Shown: positions 13,538 to 18,444 of the stretch, piece by piece
Layout: the number at the start of each line of letters is the position of its first letter
Position numbering within the stretch: position 1 is the stretch's first letter
NCBI GenBank assembly: GCA_937899155.1
Contig: CALDJM010000002.1
Span: 1-18,444, forward strand
Length of the DNA: 18,444 nt
DNA from: an uncultured bacterium
GTDB lineage: Bacteria > Patescibacteriota > Dojkabacteria > SC72
Reading direction: 5' to 3'
Translations under genes and position numbers: made by a program
Notes under the pieces: generated by a model
Databases searched by the model: none
What the model saw: only the letters and a program-made list of their open reading frames with translations
Told to the model about the DNA's origin: nothing

Positions 13538-13630
13538 AAAGTCCCTCCAAGAGAAAAAAGGGCCTGTAAAAACCCAATGTTATATTCAACCCTGAAGACG
13601 ACCCTTTCAAACAGTTGGGAGGGACTTTTT
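13538..13630. other. Long-range inverted repeat, possible small structured RNA
   Basis: AAAGTCCCTCC (13538-13548) is the exact reverse complement of GGAGGGACTTT (13618-13628). Inside it, AAAGGG (13557-13562) can pair with CCCTTT (13602-13607). On the plus strand the right arm runs into TTTTT. On the minus strand a possible promoter (TTGCTG, 18 nt, TATGTT) stands just upstream. The strand is undecided because the stem has no wobble pairs. It lies in the 365-bp gap between the kinase and HAD genes, which holds no credible protein gene. It could be a small RNA of about 95 nt or a leader element of either gene. Confidence 0.4.
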
Positions 13631-13734
13631 ACGTAACATATCTTTTCAAAAGAGAAAACAGCAAGACTACCTACCTGCAACCAACCTAAGCCTTAGAGTT
13701 TTTTCTCTCGGCCGTTCCTCTTCTCTCCTTTACT

Positions 13735-13743
13735 TGCTATACT
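13735..13743 (+). promoter_or_regulatory. Extended -10 promoter of the HAD phosphatase
   Basis: TGC-TATACT ends 6 nt before the ATG at 13750, placing the expected start site at the ATG. No Shine-Dalgarno is present. Confidence 0.55.
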
Positions 13744-13749
13744 CAACAC

Positions 13750-14496
13750 ATGAAGAAGCTACTAATTTTCGATTACGACAAAACATTAGCTCGACCAGTA
13801 TGTGTCCCTTCCGAAGAAATGCTTAATGAAGTAGCAAGGCTACTCAAAGAGAATTACTTAGCTGTAATGAGTGGCGGAAGGACAAAAGAACAGATTGTTG
13901 AGCTATTTGTTAAGAATATTCCGGTTGAACACCCTTCACTACTCGAAAATATCCTCATATGTCCACAATACGGAACACTCATCTACCAATGGAGAGATGA
14001 GAGCCTCAAATTGATATACGAAGCAGAAGAGATGGTACAAGAAGACAAGGATTACATTTACGAAGCTCTGGAGACCATTCAGTGGGAGATGTATGGAATC
14101 GAATCTGTAAAGGAGGAGCAGATTTTGGACAAAGGGGCATATATTAGCATAGATTGTTTCGGTAAAGATGCTTCAAAAGAAGTACGGGAGGCATGGGATC
14201 CAGATAAGATTAAAAGACAACCAGCTAAAAATCGACTTGATGAGATATTTAAAGGCAAGTTTGATGTGTTTGCATCAGGAAGAACAACTATTGATATACT
14301 TGCAAAAGGTAATAATAAAGCAGATAACACACAAAGATTAGCTAAGATGTTAGATATCCCCCTAAAAAATGTCGTTTTCACAGGAGATGAGTTTCAAGTG
14401 TACGGGAACGACTACCCTCTCCTATCTTTAAAAGAGATACAGGTCAACATAATCCAAAACCCCCAAGAAGCACTAAAAGCCGTACAACAGATGTAG
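13750..14496 (+). CDS. HAD-superfamily phosphatase (HAD-IIB, phosphosugar-phosphatase-like)
   Basis: The 248-residue protein carries all four HAD motifs. Motif I is FDYDKTLA with nucleophile D8 and acid/base D10. Motif II is SGGR with S41. The motif III lysine is probably K190 in GNNKADNTQRL. Motif IV is FTGDEFQVYGNDYP with D213, E214 and D221. The large insert between motifs II and III (about 65-180) is a type IIB cap, as in Cof, sucrose-phosphate phosphatase, trehalose-phosphatase and phosphomannomutase relatives. It should dephosphorylate (or isomerise) a phosphorylated sugar or similar small molecule in the cytoplasm. The substrate cannot be read from the sequence. It is a single-gene unit with a probable leaderless start, convergent with the ABC permease gene. 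Confidence 0.85.
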   Translation: MKKLLIFDYDKTLARPVCVPSEEMLNEVARLLKENYLAVMSGGRTKEQIVELFVKNIPVEHPSLLENILICPQYGTLIYQWRDESLKLIYEAEEMVQEDKDYIYEALETIQWEMYGIESVKEEQILDKGAYISIDCFGKDASKEVREAWDPDKIKRQPAKNRLDEIFKGKFDVFASGRTTIDILAKGNNKADNTQRLAKMLDIPLKNVVFTGDEFQVYGNDYPLLSLKEIQVNIIQNPQEALKAVQQM

Positions 14497-14685
14497 CCCA
14501 TACAGGCCTTGCCTAGGTCTGCCCCTCGTTAAGAAAAAGTTCATCGTTGGAAAGTACAGTTCTAACAGGCTCTCCTTTGCTTAAGGTTTTTTTTGTTGGA
14601 AAAAGTTTTCCTTAGATTTGGAGTAGCATATATCCAAAGTCCTTACACAGTACAATCACAGAAGATATTAAATATGTATGAACCA

Positions 14686-14707
14686 AGGCCAGGCCTAGGC
14701 CTGGCCT
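14686..14707. repeat. GC-rich 22-bp perfect palindrome downstream of the ABC permease
   Basis: The sequence reads the same on both strands from 14686 to 14707 (core GGCCTAGGCC flanked by GGCCA/TGGCC). It begins 4 bp after the permease stop and lies in the gap between convergent genes. It can form a 9-bp GC-rich hairpin with a CTAG loop on either strand. The tail on the minus strand (TTGGTTC) is only moderately U-rich, so it may be a bidirectional terminator or a protein site. A related AGGCCTTGCCTAGG occurs at about 14506. Confidence 0.6.
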
Positions 14708-14711
14708 CTAG

Positions 14712-17228
14712 CTACTCATATCTTAGAACCTCTGTTGGCTTTACCTTCAACGGTTTTCTAGAAACAACATACACCAAACCTAAAACAAGCCCTATCAAAC
14801 AAACATTCCACAAAACACTTGTTTCCAGATCAAACACCAACTTCTGGTGAATCGCAAAACCAAACAATTTCTCTCCATAATTGTTAATAACCTCAGACAC
14901 AACGTATGCCATCAAAGAAGCAAAGAGTGAGGTAAGAACAGTCATCATCCCATACTCCAACAAAACCATCCATGTAACCTCTTTCTGCACAAAACCTAGG
15001 GTCTTGTAAATTGCAAAATCCCTGCCCCTGCTTGTAACATCTAAAATAGTAACAATTATTATCAGAATAACCCCAGCCAACAAAGCCAAAGAAGCAACAC
15101 TCACAGAAAACCTCACCATAGTATCCAATATAACATTCATCTCATCTTCCATTTTGAAAGAGCTTTCCACCAATGTATTTGGAAGCTTAGACACTTTTTC
15201 ATAAAAAGCATCATAATCTTTCTTCTCAACACTCAACCAAAACTCCTTAACATACTTCCCTTTAATCGTTTTTACAAAAGTTTCTCTTGTCACATATATC
15301 CCACTTCGGAGATGTTTAATGTAATCTCTTTGAAGATCAGCATAGGAAAAGAAACCTGACACAGGAAGATTCAAAACCTCACCATCTTTCTGAAATGTTA
15401 ATTTGTCACCTATCTTATACAAAGCACCATCACTACTCGCTTCCTCTGCAATATCTTCAAAAGTATAAAGCAAAGCCCCTGTTGTATCACCTTTGAGTAC
15501 ATTCAATAAATCCTTTATCTCATCAAAACCAACACCTATCAACTCATTATTCCCTACACTATCCTTAACAGAATCACTCTTAGCTTTATATATCACAAAC
15601 CCATCTTTCACCTCCTCCATCTCCAAAATATCCTTATCTCCAAACTCATTCCCATCAACAAGAGTAGTTATGGCAACATTCTTCTCCATTTTTATCTCCT
15701 GTCTCCTCCCTTTATATTCACTACTCGCCGTATTTATCAAAGTAATAATGAAATTAACAGTAAACATACCAATAAATATTGCAATCATTGCAAAAATCAA
15801 CTTCTTATAACTCTGCCTCAAACTATCCCATGAAAATTCAACAAAATTACGACTCCTTATACGAATTCTTAAAATTAAGAAAAATATCAATCTAAATAAT
15901 AAAGAAAAGATTAAGAGAGCAACAGAAGCCAAGCCAACAGCACCAAGTCCATAGGTTAATGATTTAGTCAAAAATATACTAATCCCACAAAAGATAGCTC
16001 CAACAAGAATAAATCTAAGAATCTCCCTACCTTTCTTCCTTTCTTTGGGTACTAAATCCTGATCTCTTAGAGCATGAATAGCTTTTAAGCTTGCAACATT
16101 ACTAATTGAGATATATGCAAAAATAATCGATGAAACAATACTAACAATTAATGAAAGACCAGCAGCTAAAAGATTCAATCCTTTATCAAAATTAAATATT
16201 GACATTTCACCAGTACTAATTATGCCTAACAAATACCTAAAGAATACATATCCTAACACTACTCCAACAACACTTCCGATTATGGAAATTACTGCAACTT
16301 CAGAAATTAACATAGTTGAAATGTCTCTTTTCGTAAAACCTATGGATTTCATAATACCTATCTCTTTTCTTCTCTTGATAACAATTGTATTAACTGCACT
16401 AGCAATACCAAAACTTCCTACAAACAAACCTAATACACTTAAACCCTTTATTAATGTAAAGACTTTAATTGAGCCTCTTGTACTATCCTTCTCTGCCTGT
16501 GCTACATCCCAAATACTAACAGTTGATTTACTACCAGCAGGGAAAACACTCGCTACTTGAGCTTTTACCTTATCAAGATTCTCTCCTGTGGCATCAACAT
16601 AGAATGTATAAGCTTTATCTTTACCTAAGACACTCTTATTCACATAGATATTATTAGCAGAAGAGATTGTAGAATCTATAATTCCAATAAGTTTCAACTG
16701 ATGCATATCGTACATGTCAGAAGAATGAATAATGAAGGTATCCCCTACTTTCAAATTCTCACGCTTAGCAACCATATCTGACAAAACTGCTCCATTCTCT
16801 ACATTCTCAAGTTCACTCATCGAGAAGTTAGGTGTTAAAACCTCCTTAACCCCTTCTAGTGGGAATCTACTATCTTCATATCCTACAAGTGTAGATCTAT
16901 ATTTTCCCAGATTATATCCTCTGTAATTAAAAGCAACACTTGTGTATGTATACTCTTTGATTAACCCTTCTGCTTTAATCTTCTCCAATCTGTTTTTAAC
17001 AAGATTAAAATTCTCCTCTGTTTGCTCCATTGGGGTAATTGACATATCTCCACCTACGGATTTCCTAGGGTCGTCATTTAGAGAATCTTGTAGAGTATTA
17101 GAAAGTGATAGTAGTGACATAACACATAGAGATGAGAACATTACAGAAAGCGATATGATTACCGCAATCATTCCCAAATACTTAATTGAAGATTTGGTTT
17201 TTTCTAAAAAGAATTTTATTTTATTCAT
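14712..17228 (-). CDS. ABC transporter permease, two FtsX/MacB modules
   Basis: This 838-residue membrane protein has an N-terminal helix (about 18-42) and a long extracytoplasmic domain (about 50-250, MacB_PCD-like). An FtsX module with helices near 257-282, 308-334 and 352-375 follows, containing the hallmark RRKEIGIMKSIGFTKRDI. Further helices lie at about 406-455 and 477-498, then a second soluble domain, then a second FtsX module with RGRDFAIYKTLGF near the end. The terminal PLKVKPTEVLRYE is typical. Such permeases pair with LolD/MacB-type ATPases to export or extract lipids, lipoproteins or peptides. I chose the ATG at 17226-17228: it overlaps the ATPase stop by 8 bp and GGAG stands 9 nt upstream inside the ATPase gene. 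A TTG two codons earlier is less likely. The substrate is unknown. Confidence 0.9.
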   Translation of the reverse strand: MNKIKFFLEKTKSSIKYLGMIAVIISLSVMFSSLCVMSLLSLSNTLQDSLNDDPRKSVGGDMSITPMEQTEENFNLVKNRLEKIKAEGLIKEYTYTSVAFNYRGYNLGKYRSTLVGYEDSRFPLEGVKEVLTPNFSMSELENVENGAVLSDMVAKRENLKVGDTFIIHSSDMYDMHQLKLIGIIDSTISSANNIYVNKSVLGKDKAYTFYVDATGENLDKVKAQVASVFPAGSKSTVSIWDVAQAEKDSTRGSIKVFTLIKGLSVLGLFVGSFGIASAVNTIVIKRRKEIGIMKSIGFTKRDISTMLISEVAVISIIGSVVGVVLGYVFFRYLLGIISTGEMSIFNFDKGLNLLAAGLSLIVSIVSSIIFAYISISNVASLKAIHALRDQDLVPKERKKGREILRFILVGAIFCGISIFLTKSLTYGLGAVGLASVALLIFSLLFRLIFFLILRIRIRSRNFVEFSWDSLRQSYKKLIFAMIAIFIGMFTVNFIITLINTASSEYKGRRQEIKMEKNVAITTLVDGNEFGDKDILEMEEVKDGFVIYKAKSDSVKDSVGNNELIGVGFDEIKDLLNVLKGDTTGALLYTFEDIAEEASSDGALYKIGDKLTFQKDGEVLNLPVSGFFSYADLQRDYIKHLRSGIYVTRETFVKTIKGKYVKEFWLSVEKKDYDAFYEKVSKLPNTLVESSFKMEDEMNVILDTMVRFSVSVASLALLAGVILIIIVTILDVTSRGRDFAIYKTLGFVQKEVTWMVLLEYGMMTVLTSLFASLMAYVVSEVINNYGEKLFGFAIHQKLVFDLETSVLWNVCLIGLVLGLVYVVSRKPLKVKPTEVLRYE

Positions 17229-17895
17229 TTTCAATTACTCCATCAGAAATTTTAATTACTCTATCAGCTAAGTCTGCTATTTCATTATTATGTGTTGCCA
17301 TAATTATTGTTAAATGCATCTCCTTATTTATCTTCAAGAACAAATCTAAAATATCTTTACCTGTTTTAGCATCAAGATTTCCTGTCGGTTCATCTGCTAT
17401 TAATATCTTAGGGTTGTTAATCAATGCTCTTGCAATTGCAACTCTTTGTTGTTCACCTCCTGACATCTCCCCCGGTTTATGAGTTTCTCTATGAGAAAGA
17501 CCTACCATGTTAAGCATCTCCCTCGCCCTTTTCTCTATCTCTGCTGAGGGCATTTTTGTCTTACCTGCATAAAGAGGTGCTTTTACATTCTGTATTGCAT
17601 TTAAGCTAGGAATTAGGTTGTATGCTTGAAAGACTATCCCTACATTTTCATTCCTAAATTGTGCTAATTGATCTTCATTTTTCTTAGATATATCTTTACC
17701 GTATATGTATATTTCACCTGATGTTGGAGAATCTATACCTGCAAGTATTCCTAAGAGTGTGGATTTACCTGACCCTGATGGACCCATTAGAGCAACAAAC
17801 TGATCATCTGCTATTTCTAGATTAATACCTTTTAATACTTCTATTTTACTTTTGTTTAGATCAAAAGATTTCTTTACATTCTTAAGTGTTATCAT
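17221..17895 (-). CDS. ABC transporter ATPase (LolD/MacB-type)
   Basis: The 224-residue nucleotide-binding protein has Walker A GPSGSGKS (38-45), Q-loop Q90 in VGIVFQAYNLIP, signature MSGGEQQRVAIARAL (144-158), Walker B ILIADEP with D168 and E169, D-loop GNLDAKTG, and switch H202. The subfamily pattern (QAYNLIPSLNAIQNV) matches ATPases that work with FtsX-like permeases. It energises the downstream permease, with which its 3' end overlaps by 8 bp, so the two are translationally coupled. The ATG has no clear Shine-Dalgarno, and the promoter upstream is not obvious. Confidence 0.95.
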   Translation of the reverse strand: MITLKNVKKSFDLNKSKIEVLKGINLEIADDQFVALMGPSGSGKSTLLGILAGIDSPTSGEIYIYGKDISKKNEDQLAQFRNENVGIVFQAYNLIPSLNAIQNVKAPLYAGKTKMPSAEIEKRAREMLNMVGLSHRETHKPGEMSGGEQQRVAIARALINNPKILIADEPTGNLDAKTGKDILDLFLKINKEMHLTIIMATHNNEIADLADRVIKISDGVIENE

Positions 17896-17942
17896 ATTGA
17901 ATTTGTTTAATTTAATATTGGGAGATATTAACAGAAAGAAGA

Positions 17943-17978
17943 GGTGGCAACCACCAATTTACAGTTGCTTTGTGTAAA
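17943..17978 (-). terminator. Hairpin pair between the DedA-like gene and the ABC operon
   Basis: On the minus strand TTTACA/TGTAAA (17958-17963 and 17973-17978) is followed by GGTGG-TTG-CCACC (17943-17955) and then the U-rich TCTTCTTTCTGTT. The second hairpin with its tail is a plausible intrinsic terminator for the DedA-like gene. Confidence 0.45.
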
Positions 17979-17994
17979 CTAGGGGTTGCAATCT

Positions 17995-18282
17995 CTATTT
18001 TTTAACCTTGAAGGCCTTAGGAAAAACCTTTATCGAGGCATATATGACTATCCCCACAACAGACATTAGAAGAATTACATGCATAACTCCATAGATTTCT
18101 TTGAAAATAGTGAATCCTTTACCTACCATATATCCAAAGAATGATACTACTGCACCTTTTAATACTGCAATGGTAAGAGAAACAGCAAAGAATCGCAACG
18201 GCTTTAGGGCTTTTAATCCACCAAAGTATATCAATCCGGGAATAGAGATAGGACCTGAGTGCTTAATGACAAAAGCTGCCAT
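17995..18282 (-). CDS. DedA/VTT-like membrane protein, C-terminal part
   Basis: This 95-codon frame encodes a hydrophobic protein with SGPISIPGLIYFGGLKALKPL followed by helices around VSLTIAVLKGAVVSFFGYMVG and VMHVILLMSVVGIVIYAS, and a basic tail. The order (a Pro/Gly re-entrant segment, a Gly-rich loop, then two helices) resembles the C-terminal half of DedA/VTT proteins, which scramble or flip lipid carriers. The frame is open upstream past the ATG at 18280-18282 to a stop about 30 codons earlier. The missing N-terminal half continues in another frame, so this ATG is probably internal. See the adjoining fragment. The DedA assignment is by pattern only. Confidence 0.55.
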   Translation of the reverse strand: MAAFVIKHSGPISIPGLIYFGGLKALKPLRFFAVSLTIAVLKGAVVSFFGYMVGKGFTIFKEIYGVMHVILLMSVVGIVIYASIKVFPKAFKVKK

Positions 18283-18444
18283 ATATGGTTTTGAATGACA
18301 TAGGGAGTCTATCTTTTTTTTGTAGTTCCCTACCCTTCTGACTTTTCACTAATTTATTCAATGCCTTTTTTAATGGAGCCTTTCTTCCAATTAGGTAATA
18401 TATTGTGTCTAGAGAGGCTCCATTAAAAAAGGCATTGAATAAAT
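18283..18444 (-). pseudogene. DedA-like gene, N-terminal part in a shifted frame
   Basis: In a second minus-strand frame, codons from about 18415 read SLDTIYYLIGRKAPLKKALN and continue to RELQKK at the run of eight A (plus 18314-18321). DTIYYLIGRK resembles the conserved GDxxxYxxGR segment of DedA proteins. Removing one A from the run joins it in frame to IDSLCHSKPYMAAFVIKHSG of the following fragment. So this is one gene broken by an extra base in a homopolymer: a mutation, slippage site or sequence error. The last 29 bases of the window are an inverted copy and are probably not genuine coding sequence. Confidence 0.5.
18352..18444. repeat. 29-bp perfect inverted repeat at the window end
   Basis: Bases 18352-18380 and 18416-18444 are exact reverse complements, separated by 35 bases. 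The right arm ends at the last base of the window. The left arm codes sensibly in the DedA frame (KAPLKKALN), whereas the right arm does not, so the right arm looks like the added copy. Confidence 0.85.

Noticed and set aside
13489..13680. 63-codon minus-strand frame in the kinase-HAD gap
   Set aside because: No domain or ribosome site, and it spans the paired arms of the structured element.
14593..14850. 85-codon plus-strand frame after the HAD gene
   Set aside because: It crosses the GC palindrome and the permease 3' end, shows no domain, and has no ribosome site.
18311..18324. Programmed -1 frameshift at the A run of the DedA-like gene
   Set aside because: A -1 shift from the N-terminal frame leads to AGA TAG and stops; the C-terminal half needs a +1 shift or one fewer A.
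1..18444. CRISPR array, prophage or toxin-antitoxin system
   Set aside because: No regularly spaced direct repeats, phage genes or small paired toxin/antitoxin genes were seen.

Overview
This window looks like part of an AT-rich genome with small, tightly packed housekeeping genes, probably a member of the Candidate Phyla Radiation (Patescibacteria). The evidence is indirect: a compact four-domain S1 protein, endonuclease III without its iron-sulfur cysteines, most starts lacking Shine-Dalgarno sequences, and a BspA-like surface protein. TGA is used as an ordinary stop codon. The phylum call is an inference; no rRNA or marker phylogeny is available here.

Layout. At the left edge is the 5' end of a family 1 glycosyl hydrolase, then two tRNA-Ala genes (anticodons GGC and CGC, both with the G3-U70 alanine identity pair) separated by a small REP-associated (Y1/HUH) transposase element with 10-bp inverted ends. 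From 916 to 9339 everything runs on the minus strand: a LysM/M23 cell-wall peptidase, transcription terminator Rho, an unidentified structured RNA with its own consensus promoter and terminator, RadA, ClpC and ribosomal protein S1. A divergent plus-strand gene (about 9518-11724) encodes a large wall/membrane-anchored surface protein with BspA-type repeats, Ig-like domains and a C-terminal membrane anchor. It carries a one-base frameshift and has no obvious start codon.

Next, endonuclease III and an extended thymidylate-kinase-like protein form a minus-strand pair with an ATGA overlap. A plus-strand HAD phosphatase follows, facing a minus-strand ABC exporter (LolD-like ATPase overlapping a two-module FtsX/MacB-type permease). 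At the right edge is a frameshifted DedA-like membrane protein. The window ends in a 29-bp inverted repeat that looks like an assembly fold-back.

Themes. Many genes have an extended -10 promoter (TGN-TATNNT), and in four of them the -10 lies only 5-6 nt before the ATG, which predicts leaderless mRNAs. The most interesting unexplained element is the roughly 235-nt RNA between rho and radA. It has a perfect sigma70 promoter (TTGACA-N17-TATAAT), at least four stem-loops whose non-Watson-Crick positions are all G-U on the minus strand, and a terminator hairpin; it does not match any housekeeping RNA I can recognise.
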